The notes below the pieces were generated by a model. It ran no database searches, had not been told where the DNA came from, and saw only the letters and a list, made by a program, of their open reading frames with translations. The translations under genes were made by a program, and so were the position numbers. From Paenibacillus sp. PCH8 (GTDB lineage: Bacteria; Bacillota; Bacilli; Paenibacillales; Paenibacillaceae), in contig NZ_PKQK01000005.1 of NCBI RefSeq assembly GCF_002968835.1, forward strand, positions 62,001-126,000: DNA of 64,000 bases. Direction: 5' to 3'. This document shows positions 8,134-16,197 of this stretch, in pieces (the stretch's first letter is position 1; each line of letters opens with the position of its first letter).

Positions 8134-9180
8134 ATGACAGAGGAGCAATCCTATACGACTGAAGAAATATCCAAGCTGCTCAAAATATCCAAACTAACGG
8201 TCTATGACCTGATCAAAAAGGGTGACCTCGTCGCATATCGTGTCGGCAAACAGATGCGGATTGATGCAACCGATCTGGAAGCCTATAAACGTCGATCCAA
8301 GCAACTTCAGTCCCCAGGTCAACACACTTCGGCTTCGGATCAGCCTTTGGCTTCCGGGACACATGCCGGGCAACGGGATACCCGGAATGTCGCACCTCTT
8401 ATGGTAAACTCAGCCGGATCTGTGCCCCCGATTGCTCCAGCTGTATCTGGATATGCGATGACAGCCCATACAGCAAGGCATCTGGTCATTACAGGTCAGG
8501 ATGTCAGTCTCGATATTCTGATGCGTCATATGGAAAAGCAGACACGTGACATCCGTCCGCTGCGCTCGTTTATGGGCAGTCTGGATGGACTCATCTCCAT
8601 GTATCGCGGGGAGTCTGATCTGGTCAGTACCCACCTGCTCGATGGAGATACCGGTGAATATAATCTGCCGTATATCCGCAAAATTCTGACGGGATGGTCA
8701 TATGTAGTGGTTAATCTGTTGTCACGTCCTGCCGGACTATATGTACAACGTGGCAACCCGCACCACTTGCAGGATTGGACCGATCTGAGCCAGACTGCGC
8801 TTAGGCTGGCTAATCGGGAGAAAGGCTCTGGCGCACGGGTATTGCTGGACGAACAGCTTCGATTACATGGAATCTCATCCACAGGTCTGCTCGGGTATGA
8901 TGTGGAAGAAACAAGTCACATGGGGGTAGCTGCCAAAGTCAGTTCCGGGGAAGCCGATGTGGGCGTTGGGATCGAGAAGGCTGCACGTCTTGTTGGACAG
9001 GTTGATTTCATCCCGCTCGTGCAGGAACGTTATGATCTGGTCATGTTAAAAAAGCCAGGCAATGAAGCCTGGACAGATTCGGTCCTGCGTATTCTCCAGT
9101 CCCCGGCGTTCATACAGGAACTGCAATCATTTGAGGGGTATGATGTGTCACGGACAGGCGAAATTTTGTACGAAACGTAG
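8134..9180 (+). CDS. HTH regulator with molybdate-binding-type (PBP-like) domain, YvgK-like
   Basis: 348 residues from the ATG at 8134 behind GAAGGAGG. An excisionase/MerR-like helix-turn-helix spans residues ~6-50 ('YTTEEISKLLKISKLTVYDLIKKGDL…MRIDATDLEAY'). After a low-complexity linker (~55-105), a ~230-residue periplasmic-binding-protein-like domain follows ('LVITGQDVSLDILM', 'GSLDGLISMYRGESDLVSTHLLD'; COG1910 type). This architecture matches B. subtilis YvgK, which sits beside the modAB-like yvgL-yvgM genes. It probably senses intracellular molybdate and controls modAB; it is not the classical ModE. Confidence 0.8.
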   Translation: MTEEQSYTTEEISKLLKISKLTVYDLIKKGDLVAYRVGKQMRIDATDLEAYKRRSKQLQSPGQHTSASDQPLASGTHAGQRDTRNVAPLMVNSAGSVPPIAPAVSGYAMTAHTARHLVITGQDVSLDILMRHMEKQTRDIRPLRSFMGSLDGLISMYRGESDLVSTHLLDGDTGEYNLPYIRKILTGWSYVVVNLLSRPAGLYVQRGNPHHLQDWTDLSQTALRLANREKGSGARVLLDEQLRLHGISSTGLLGYDVEETSHMGVAAKVSSGEADVGVGIEKAARLVGQVDFIPLVQERYDLVMLKKPGNEAWTDSVLRILQSPAFIQELQSFEGYDVSRTGEILYET

Positions 9181-9266
9181 TTGAAGGACAGTTATACGAA
9201 CATAGTTATACAAAATACACATACGAACCTAGCAAAGCTTATTAGGGGAAATATCACTTCATTCAA

Positions 9267-9417
9267 TTTCTAACGAATCTCAGTCACGCTATTCCTGCTA
9301 AAATTAGCTTCTGCGTTTAAAAATCGACCCCATATGGCCGAATAACGTCTCTGAGATTCGTTACATATCGGACCTGCCCAATTTGGATCAAATAGCGTGT
9401 GTCGGATTCGTTAGAAA
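9267..9417. repeat. Three-armed inverted repeat between convergent genes
   Basis: The 27-nt arm at 9267-9293 is repeated in inverted form at 9391-9417 (about 22 of 27 matches). A third, inverted partial copy lies at 9341-9363 (13-nt exact core TAACGAATCTCAG). The element fills the gap between two convergent genes and may act as a bidirectional terminator or be a degenerate MITE. Confidence 0.55.
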
Positions 9418-9424
9418 CATAAAC

Positions 9425-11497
9425 TCATAGCGGCAGATCTATTTCAAAAATGAACACACCATACGCAGGCATATTGATTTCATTCTGAACGGTTGTACCC
9501 GATAGTAACTCTTTGGCTTCCTTTTTAAGCCTGATGCTCACTTGTTGATCCGAGTAGTTGAGTAAGAATAAACAACCTTTGTCCTTACCAGAACGGATAC
9601 CAAGTTCAACTTCGGACGGCACCTCGATCAGATCATCCACAGGCGAAGATAGCCCTATTTCATCCAGGAGTGCATCTACAACTGGTTCATTGTAAGCCGC
9701 CCCATAATACCATACCTCCCCCTGACCTACCGCACGTTTAGTCAAAGCAGGACTACCTGCATAGTACTCGGATGCATACTCGGCCATGACCTGCACTTCG
9801 GGATGCTCCACATGAAGAACTTCGTTGAATAACGCCGTAGGTGTTCCCTCCTGAAGTCTCTCATTCTCCCCATTCCATTGTAGGTTGGCTGCGGGAACGG
9901 TTCCTTTGACTAATGTAAAATCTTCAACGGTTACACCACACAGCTCAGCGACAGCCCCTGGGAATGGTCTCATATAACAATGCCCCTTGAGGTCTTTATA
10001 ACCAGTACGGGCACCAAAAAACAGGGTACCCCCTTGACTGACATAGGATTGCAGAAGTTCTGCTGTTTCGTCTGTCATGATGGCCGGGTGAGCGTAGATG
10101 ATCACTTTATATTTGGATAACTCCTCCAATGTTGTCGTTGGTTGCAGTGTAACCATATCCGTAGGAATATGACGATACTGTAGTTGCTTATACCAGGAGC
10201 GTACACTCTGTTGATGAAGCGGACCGTGCCACTGGTCTAACTCTCCATCCCAGATGTTATCGTAATCTTGCAGGATGGCAACATCGGCTTGATATGTCGT
10301 GCCCGCAATAATGCGCCCGATCTTGGCAAACTCTTCACCTACTTGTGCAACCTCGCGGACCCTTCTGTTGGGCCCATTATGGTAATCATTGATGCCATGC
10401 CAGTACATCTCGGTTCCGAACGTTGCCGTCCGCCAGCGGAAGTAGACAAGCAAATCAGTACCATGAAGAACAGATTGATATGACCATAATCGGATCTGAC
10501 CGGGTCTTGGCGTACCCATGCCGATACTATCGACCCAGCCTCCTGGCCCAGACTGTTGTTCCATCACGCAGAAGTTCGGTGACATATGGCGTACGTTGGA
10601 CAGTTTCATGCTCCACGCCCGGTCTTGTAACGAGTTGTCGTCTGTCCCTGGGAAGATCGTGGCAAACTGCGGATACGAATCATAGGAGAAGAAATCCAAT
10701 AGGTCCTCTGTCATTTCATGATTATCCAAGTGTCCAAATGTACCGTTTGTCGTGATCCAATGTTTCGGGTCCAGTTCCCGTATGATGTCCACCTGAAGTT
10801 TGGCAAATGAAATCGTATTGGCTGATATGAATCTCTTTTCATCCAATGCCAGGTGAGGATTGGGCGATGGACTGACCATATTTCGGGTAAGGTGAACTTG
10901 CTCCCAGTCGGTATAGGTCTGACTCCAAAAAACGGTGCCCCAAGCCTGGTTCAGGTTCTCCAACGATTCATAACGATTCTTGAGCCATTTACGAAAGGCG
11001 ACATGATCTGCGTCAGCGTAGAACACATCCATATGGCAATTGAATTCGTTATCGATCTGCCAGCCAATGAGAGCCGGATGGTCTTTATAGGCAATCACCA
11101 TATTGTGTACGATTTTTTCACATTGCTGTCTGTAGATTGGGCTGCTGTAGTTGGTATGGCGTCGCATGCCATGTTGATACAATACCCCGTCCTTATTCGC
11201 ATTCAATACTTCGGGATATTTGGATGTCAACCACGCTGGTGGAGTTGCAGTAGGCGTCCCCAAAATAACGCTCAAGCCATATTGATGTGCCAGATCCAGT
11301 GCCTTCTGGAAAAAACTAAAATCGAACTGGTCTTCTTCCGGTTCAAATATGGACCATGCGAATTCAGCCATCCGAATAACCGTAATATTCATCTCTTGCA
11401 TTCTACGGAAATCGTCCTCCCACAACTGTTCCGACCAATGCTCCGGGTAATAACAGACCCCTAGTTTCAATTCATCCATTTGTATTGATTTTGCCAA
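9425..11497 (-). CDS. Beta-galactosidase, glycoside hydrolase family 42
   Basis: 690 residues from TTG at 11495-11497 (GGGGG upstream); an ATG six codons later is an alternative. It is a full-length GH42 enzyme: TIM barrel from residue ~10 ('GVCYYPEHWSEQLWEDDFRRM'), acid/base Glu at ~151 in 'GWQIDNEF', nucleophile Glu at ~313 in 'CVMEQQSGPGGW', then trimerisation and small beta domains. There is no signal peptide, so it acts on imported galactosides or galacto-oligosaccharides in the cytosol. It stands alone, divergent from an AraC regulator that probably controls it. Closest named relatives are GanA/YesZ-type enzymes. Confidence 0.93.
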   Translation of the reverse strand: MAKSIQMDELKLGVCYYPEHWSEQLWEDDFRRMQEMNITVIRMAEFAWSIFEPEEDQFDFSFFQKALDLAHQYGLSVILGTPTATPPAWLTSKYPEVLNANKDGVLYQHGMRRHTNYSSPIYRQQCEKIVHNMVIAYKDHPALIGWQIDNEFNCHMDVFYADADHVAFRKWLKNRYESLENLNQAWGTVFWSQTYTDWEQVHLTRNMVSPSPNPHLALDEKRFISANTISFAKLQVDIIRELDPKHWITTNGTFGHLDNHEMTEDLLDFFSYDSYPQFATIFPGTDDNSLQDRAWSMKLSNVRHMSPNFCVMEQQSGPGGWVDSIGMGTPRPGQIRLWSYQSVLHGTDLLVYFRWRTATFGTEMYWHGINDYHNGPNRRVREVAQVGEEFAKIGRIIAGTTYQADVAILQDYDNIWDGELDQWHGPLHQQSVRSWYKQLQYRHIPTDMVTLQPTTTLEELSKYKVIIYAHPAIMTDETAELLQSYVSQGGTLFFGARTGYKDLKGHCYMRPFPGAVAELCGVTVEDFTLVKGTVPAANLQWNGENERLQEGTPTALFNEVLHVEHPEVQVMAEYASEYYAGSPALTKRAVGQGEVWYYGAAYNEPVVDALLDEIGLSSPVDDLIEVPSEVELGIRSGKDKGCLFLLNYSDQQVSIRLKKEAKELLSGTTVQNEINMPAYGVFIFEIDLPL

Positions 11498-11550
11498 CTT
11501 TAGTTGCCCCCTCTAACCTGCCATAATGCCTCCATTCTATTGGATTCTTC

Positions 11551-11589
11551 ACTTATAATAAATGACAAGATTATGCGACTTATAATAAA
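11551..11589. promoter_or_regulatory. Direct repeat operator candidate for the AraC regulator
   Basis: ACTTATAATAAA occurs twice in direct orientation, at 11551-11562 and 11578-11589 (27-nt period), in the 182-nt gap between the galactosidase and araC-type genes. AraC-family proteins typically bind such tandem half-sites. Confidence 0.5.
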
Positions 11590-11679
11590 ATATTGTCATT
11601 GTCATAGATTCAAACAACAGTTAACTGAATCTATTTAGGTTCATTACATAAAAATATTGCGTTCAAATGGAGGATTCAC

Positions 11680-12531
11680 GTGAAGGAACACATCTTTCTC
11701 CCAAAGCCCGTTTTCCCCAGACATGTATGCTTTCCCGATTTTATGGGAGGGTACAGTGACTTTCCGAAGCATCGTGTGCATCGAGAATATGGCACTACCG
11801 AAATCAACTTGGATCAATGCTACAATCTGCACCTTGTACTTAACGGTAAAGGATTCCTGGACACCGGAACCGCACGTTATGAGTTAACGCGTGGACAGGG
11901 ATTCCTCTATGGTCCTGGTCTCAGACAAACCTACTACTCCGACTCCGATGATCCCTGGAGTATTCGTTGGATTCACTTCTACGGAATTCGTCTTGAAGAA
12001 CTGTTAAATGGAAAAGGAGTTGACGAGCCATGGCTGTTTCAATGTTCCAACTTTCCAATGGTTACGATGCTGATGAATAAATTGCTGGAGCTGGGAAGGG
12101 GCTATCAAGTTGATGACGAGTACAGCATGGCAGCAACACTGTATGAGCTTTTGACCAGATTACAATCCGCAGCGAGCCAGATTAATGTTTCCTTGAATCA
12201 CACATCAGAGAGAATTCGTGAAGCAGGGAATTATATTCGTTCCCATAGTAACGAGCACATCTCACTGGACCACGCTGCCGGAATTGCCGGATACAGCACA
12301 CCCTACTTCAGCCGCAAGTTCAGTCATACGTTTGGAGTCTCCTTCCCGGAATTCCTCATGGAATCCAGGCTATTACATGCGAAGCAGCTGTTGGCTACGA
12401 CCAACCTTTCCATTAAACAAATCACGTTGGAAACAGGGTTCTCACAGTCAAGCTACTTCATCCGATGTTTTAAGACTCAGGAAAACGTAACGCCAATGCA
12501 ATTTCGAATGATGCACAATCATTCGTTATAG
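11680..12531 (+). CDS. AraC-family regulator of the beta-galactosidase
   Basis: 283 residues from a GTG behind GGAGG. An N-terminal cupin sugar-sensing domain covers ~1-160 ('YNLHLVLNGKGFLDTG' and 'GQGFLYGPGLRQTYYSD'). Two C-terminal helix-turn-helix motifs cover ~185-280 ('ISLDHAAGIAGYSTPYFSRKFSHTFG' and 'LSIKQITLETGFSQSSYFIRCFK'). It faces away from the GH42 gene across a region with a direct repeat, so it most likely activates that gene in response to a galactoside. Confidence 0.88.
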   Translation: MKEHIFLPKPVFPRHVCFPDFMGGYSDFPKHRVHREYGTTEINLDQCYNLHLVLNGKGFLDTGTARYELTRGQGFLYGPGLRQTYYSDSDDPWSIRWIHFYGIRLEELLNGKGVDEPWLFQCSNFPMVTMLMNKLLELGRGYQVDDEYSMAATLYELLTRLQSAASQINVSLNHTSERIREAGNYIRSHSNEHISLDHAAGIAGYSTPYFSRKFSHTFGVSFPEFLMESRLLHAKQLLATTNLSIKQITLETGFSQSSYFIRCFKTQENVTPMQFRMMHNHSL

Positions 12532-12612
12532 ACAGATCATAAGACCTCATTATGGTTAAACAAAAAAAACACTGGAAAAGCGCCTCTTTGTTTCAGTTAT
12601 GTTTGGAAACAA

Positions 12613-12653
12613 AAAAACTCCCACTCTCGCCAATTTGGCGAAGGGGAGTTTTT
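12613..12653. terminator. Bidirectional terminator
   Basis: ACTCCC/GGGAGT outer stem with an inner palindrome CGCCAATTTGGCG, flanked by A7 and T5. It ends the araC-type gene on the plus strand and can serve the zagA side on the minus strand. Confidence 0.75.
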
Positions 12654-12705
12654 AGAAGAAATGTTCTCTCTTGTATGATGTTGAATAAATTCCTTCATTA
12701 TTCTT

Positions 12706-12816
12706 CTACCAACTGGATTTTGTTACGCCAGGAATCTGACCTTGATGAGCCAGTTCATGGAACTTGATTCGGGACACCTTGAAGTTGCAGAATATCCACG
12801 CGGGCGTTTTCAGCTC
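12706..12816 (-). pseudogene. rpsN: Remnant of a zinc-independent ribosomal protein S14 gene
   Basis: The minus strand ending at the TAG at 12706-12708 encodes '[19 protein letters not shown]' followed by VTKSSW, an unmistakable S14 C-terminus. Upstream, RPRGY lies in another frame (one base missing) and an EL segment in yet another, so there are at least two frameshifts. The 5' two thirds are absent and are replaced by a dispersed-repeat copy. No CxxC zinc motif is visible in the remnant. It follows the Zur-controlled zagA on the same strand, where Bacillales often place zinc-independent ribosomal paralogues. It is dead as it stands. Confidence 0.8.
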
Positions 12817-12836
12817 CTTTATGAATTCTTAATTCT

Positions 12837-12925
12837 CTTGTCCAAAGGGAAAATCCGTAATAACCGCGAACGCTTCGCTTCTTAGGAGTGAGCAGCGGGT
12901 ACTGCACTCTCCGTTTCAGTGTCAT
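12837..12925 (-). repeat. Partial copy of the dispersed palindromic element (copy R0)
   Basis: Read on the minus strand it carries AACGGAGAG, then AGAAGCGAAGCGTTCGC and CGGATTTTCCCTTTGG in the order seen at 56270-56390. It is truncated before the GGGGATAACAGCGAT core and abuts the rpsN remnant. Confidence 0.6.
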
Positions 12926-12958
12926 CATCCGTTGATCATGTCTTCTTTTGTAATTCTG

Positions 12959-14155
12959 TCACACAGCTTCCACAGGCCATGGCAGCGGATTGTCAAAATG
13001 ACCCCAATCTGCCAGCATCTCTTCATCGCTGAGCAGGCACTGATCCAGCTCATCTTCGATGATCGAACGTTCCATGTCGATCCCGATCATGACCAGCTCC
13101 GTCTGGCGATCTCCCCACTGGGCATCCCACTTCTCCAGAACATCCGGTTCGGTCCGCAAAATCTCTTCCTTGTCCGCTTCCGGCAACGCGGCAACCCAAT
13201 GCCCGGCAGGGCCGAATTGAATGGATGGGCCAGCCTGACTCAAGCTTGCAGCGACATCTCCTTCAGCCGCAAGCCATACCAATCCTTTGGCACGCACGAC
13301 TTCTTCTGGCCAGTAACTCATGAATTCAGCCAGACGGGAAGGATGGAATGGCTTCCTGCGGCGATACACGAAGGAACCAATGCCGTATTCCTCGGTCTCT
13401 GGCGTATGCGACTCTTTCTCCAGTTCCTGAATCCATCCGGCAGACATGCTCACTTGTTCAAAATCAAAGCGGCCGGTGTTCAGAATCTCGGACGGGTTCA
13501 CCTGTCCGTTCACGGTGCGAATGATTTGGGCATTCGGCTGGAGCTTGCGGATGATGCCCTCCAGTTTGTTCAGTTCCACTTCATCCACCAGATCACACTT
13601 GTTCAACAGCAGTACATCACAAGTCTCGATCTGATCAATCAGCAGGTCTACCACATCCCGGGTATCCTCATCTCCGGTCGCCTGGTTCCGGTCCAGCAAG
13701 CTCTGTCCCGAAGCGTAATCATGCCAGAATCGATTGGCATCCACCACGGTTACCAGACAATCCAATTTCGCCAGACGGGTCAGATCGATACCCGACTCCT
13801 CATCGGCGTATGTAAACGTCTGCGCCACTGGAACAGGTTCGCTGATGCCTGTCGATTCAATCAGGATATAGTCATACTTGCCCTCGTTCACCAGCTTCTC
13901 AATCTCCTGCATTAGATCATCCCGCAAAGTGCAGCAGATACAGCCGTTGGATAGCTCCACCAGTTTCTCTTCGGTACGGGACAACGTCGCCTCGCCCTTC
14001 ACCATGGCTGCATCAATATTGACCTCGCTCATGTCATTCACGATGACAGCTACTTTTAGCCCTTGCCGATTGTGCAGCACATGATTCAGAACCGTCGTTT
14101 TACCTGAACCCAGATAACCGCTCAGTACGGTTACCGGTATTTTCTTTTGTGTCAT
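12959..14155 (-). CDS. zagA: Zinc-responsive COG0523 GTPase/metallochaperone ZagA (YciC)
   Basis: 398 residues, essentially the length of B. subtilis ZagA. Walker A GYLGSGKTT (~12-20), the metal-binding GCICC motif (~72-76), 'LIESTGISEP' and the NKCD GTP-specificity motif are present, and a CobW C-terminal domain follows. In B. subtilis this Zur-regulated protein delivers zinc to folate-synthesis enzyme FolE under zinc starvation. A Zur operator lies ~47 nt upstream of the start, which supports the same role. The rpsN remnant downstream is a second piece of a zinc-starvation locus. Confidence 0.92.
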   Translation of the reverse strand: MTQKKIPVTVLSGYLGSGKTTVLNHVLHNRQGLKVAVIVNDMSEVNIDAAMVKGEATLSRTEEKLVELSNGCICCTLRDDLMQEIEKLVNEGKYDYILIESTGISEPVPVAQTFTYADEESGIDLTRLAKLDCLVTVVDANRFWHDYASGQSLLDRNQATGDEDTRDVVDLLIDQIETCDVLLLNKCDLVDEVELNKLEGIIRKLQPNAQIIRTVNGQVNPSEILNTGRFDFEQVSMSAGWIQELEKESHTPETEEYGIGSFVYRRRKPFHPSRLAEFMSYWPEEVVRAKGLVWLAAEGDVAASLSQAGPSIQFGPAGHWVAALPEADKEEILRTEPDVLEKWDAQWGDRQTELVMIGIDMERSIIEDELDQCLLSDEEMLADWGHFDNPLPWPVEAV

Positions 14156-14201
14156 GAATATCTACTCCTTATAGGTACAGTTCAGTTGATTCGAACTTTA
14201 A

Positions 14202-14216
14202 TAGTAATTATTACGA
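14202..14216 (-). promoter_or_regulatory. Zur operator
   Basis: TAGTAATTATTACGA (14202-14216 on the plus strand) matches the 7-1-7 Bacillus Zur consensus TCGTAATnATTACGA with a single mismatch. It lies 47 nt upstream of the zagA start, where Zur would repress in zinc-replete cells. Confidence 0.85.
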
Positions 14217-14289
14217 TTAACAATAATGACTATAATCCTCTTGGCTGCCATTGTCAAACTATTCTTACTACGATATACGATAAAACACT

Positions 14290-14380
14290 GAAAAAAAAAG
14301 CCTATGGTCTCTTCTCCTGCAGCAGCTTCGTACCATGACGATAGCCCCGGGAAAAGTCAGTCCATAAGCCTTTCATTTTT
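14290..14380 (-). terminator. Probable terminator of the MFS gene, long loop
   Basis: AAAGCCTATGG (~14298) pairs with CCATAAGCCTTT (14362-14373), with a nine-T run at the minus-strand 3' side. The ~55-nt loop is unusually large for a simple terminator. Confidence 0.45.
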
Positions 14381-14479
14381 AACATCCATAGAGACACCTA
14401 CTTGCCCAGCGCACAGGTCCCCAATTTCAGCATCCTACCGACTTACTCTGCAAGAGTATTCCACTCCACTGACCTGAGT

Positions 14480-15715
14480 TCAACTCGCGACTGTAGATCT
14501 GGAACTGTTCCCCGCTTCCATCTGTTGTCTGAAAATAATCACCAGAACCATCGCTGCGACAGAGAGTAGCGTGCAGATCATAAACATGGTCGAATACGAG
14601 CTGCTCTGCACAATAAGCCCCATCGCGAGTCCTCCCAGAGAGAATCCCAGATCATACGAGGACATAAAGATACCCATGAGTACATATCTGGAATCCGCTG
14701 GCAGCACGAAAGACAGATAGGTGGTTAGTGTCGGATACAGTAACGCCAACGCAAAACCACTGAACACCGCAGAGAGGTACACCAGCGGCCCAAGCGTATC
14801 CAACAGACTGAGCAACTGGGTCCCCAGTGCTGCACTCAGCAGTAGACCTGCCATGAGCCAGGTATTCCAGCTCCCGTCAGACGGGATTTTTTTGCGCAAA
14901 ATGAACCTGCACAGAATCACAACCAGACCCTGAATTGTCAGAAACACCCCTGCACTCGCCACGCCTGTTGATACCATATAGAGTGGAAGAAAGGTCGCTG
15001 TTGCTCCAAACACACAGGATGCAAACAGCATCACCACACTGCTGATGAGCAGCGGCGTACTGCGCCAAATGCCACTGAACGAACGTAGCATATCGCCTAG
15101 CGTATACGATTTATTCTGAACTGTACTTGAAGGCAAGTCCACATTGTATCCGATCAGAAGCGGCAAGGCTGCAAGTCCCAGCATCATTATCGTAAAAGCC
15201 AGATTGCTGGCATTCTCCCAGATTTGTATGGCAAGTATGGGAATGACCAGCGAAGGCACCATCGTAAACAAAGTGTACATGGACAACCCTTGTGCCCGAT
15301 CCTTGTCCTCCAGCTTCTCCACAATGCCCGCCTGCATCGTCATGGAGAAAAACGCCGTCGCCACCCCTTGCAATGCCCTGAGCCACAGATACGTCTCCAC
15401 ACCGAAAACAACAAATAGCAGCAGTGTTCCGGCATGCAGGATCAGCAACCACTTCATCACCTGGAGCGGTCCATGTTTGCCCAGCATCTGTGCAGCAAAG
15501 GGTCTCAAGAGCATACAGGTGAACATATAGGCTCCCATCATCAGACCAATTTCCGCCTGATTTAATCCAGCCGCCTCACTTCGCAGGGGCAAAATAATCG
15601 TCAATGCAGAATTCGCTGCAAAAAATAAAAAGGCCAGCATATAAAACCGGAAAAAGGAAAAGGATGTTGGATTTAATTTTCCATTGGATGCTGCCGTTAC
15701 AGAAGACTTCAACAT
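14480..15715 (-). CDS. MFS transporter, drug/sugar exporter type
   Basis: 411 residues with 12 predicted membrane segments. The start is a TTG/ATG cluster near a weak ribosome site. It has the MFS motif-A-like loop after TM2 ('RPFAAQMLGKHGP') and two six-helix halves joined by a central cytoplasmic loop ('GYNVDLPSSTVQNKSYTLGDM'). Similar Bacillus proteins (YfmO/YfhI-like) are proton-coupled exporters; the substrate cannot be read from sequence. A fragment of a paralogue lies immediately upstream on the same strand. Confidence 0.82.
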   Translation of the reverse strand: MLKSSVTAASNGKLNPTSFSFFRFYMLAFLFFAANSALTIILPLRSEAAGLNQAEIGLMMGAYMFTCMLLRPFAAQMLGKHGPLQVMKWLLILHAGTLLLFVVFGVETYLWLRALQGVATAFFSMTMQAGIVEKLEDKDRAQGLSMYTLFTMVPSLVIPILAIQIWENASNLAFTIMMLGLAALPLLIGYNVDLPSSTVQNKSYTLGDMLRSFSGIWRSTPLLISSVVMLFASCVFGATATFLPLYMVSTGVASAGVFLTIQGLVVILCRFILRKKIPSDGSWNTWLMAGLLLSAALGTQLLSLLDTLGPLVYLSAVFSGFALALLYPTLTTYLSFVLPADSRYVLMGIFMSSYDLGFSLGGLAMGLIVQSSSYSTMFMICTLLSVAAMVLVIIFRQQMEAGNSSRSTVAS

Positions 15716-15738
15716 ATCGTACCTACTTTCTCTGGCTG

Positions 15739-15957
15739 TCAGTTCACCGATGGTCCTGTAACCGATTTTCGCCGTTCATAGGCAAAAACGATCATTACCG
15801 CTCCTAGGATAGCACACATCATGTACATAAATGAATAGGAGAAGAAGTCAGCCAGCGGTCCCATGATCACACCACCCAGAGAAATACCCAAATCAGCTGT
15901 CGCAATAAATAAACCAATCCATACATTCCGGTTCAACTTGGCGGTATATTCGACCAT
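15739..15957 (-). pseudogene. C-terminal fragment of a second MFS transporter
   Basis: 72 codons encoding only the last two membrane segments of an MFS protein ('GLFIATADLGISLGGVIMG' and 'YSFMYMMCAILGAVMIVFAYE'). It aligns with the C-terminus of the intact neighbour ('GIFMSSYDLGFSLGGLAMG'). There is no ribosome site and no room for the other ten segments: the 240 nt upstream hold no recognisable MFS sequence. Best read as the relic of a tandem duplication that was deleted at its 5' end. Confidence 0.7.
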
Positions 15958-16197
15958 TAGAGAGCGTCAACAAATATTTCCAACTATAAAGGGTAGTCAC
16001 CGTACAGTTTCGAGCCTCTTTTGGCAAAAGAAAACAAAAACAGAGCTGACGCTTATGCGCAGCCCAGATCAAAAATTCAGGGAGATTACGATCCATTGTA
16101 TGATCTAATCTTGCTCTTGTTAACCGCTATATTGCGGCTGTTATCGCAGGATCGAACTGTATATTCTGAATATAATTGAGGTTACCACTACATTTCT

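Noticed and set aside
16120-16160. CGGCTGTTATCGC resembling the dispersed-element core
   Set aside because: Only a short partial match with no flanking stems.
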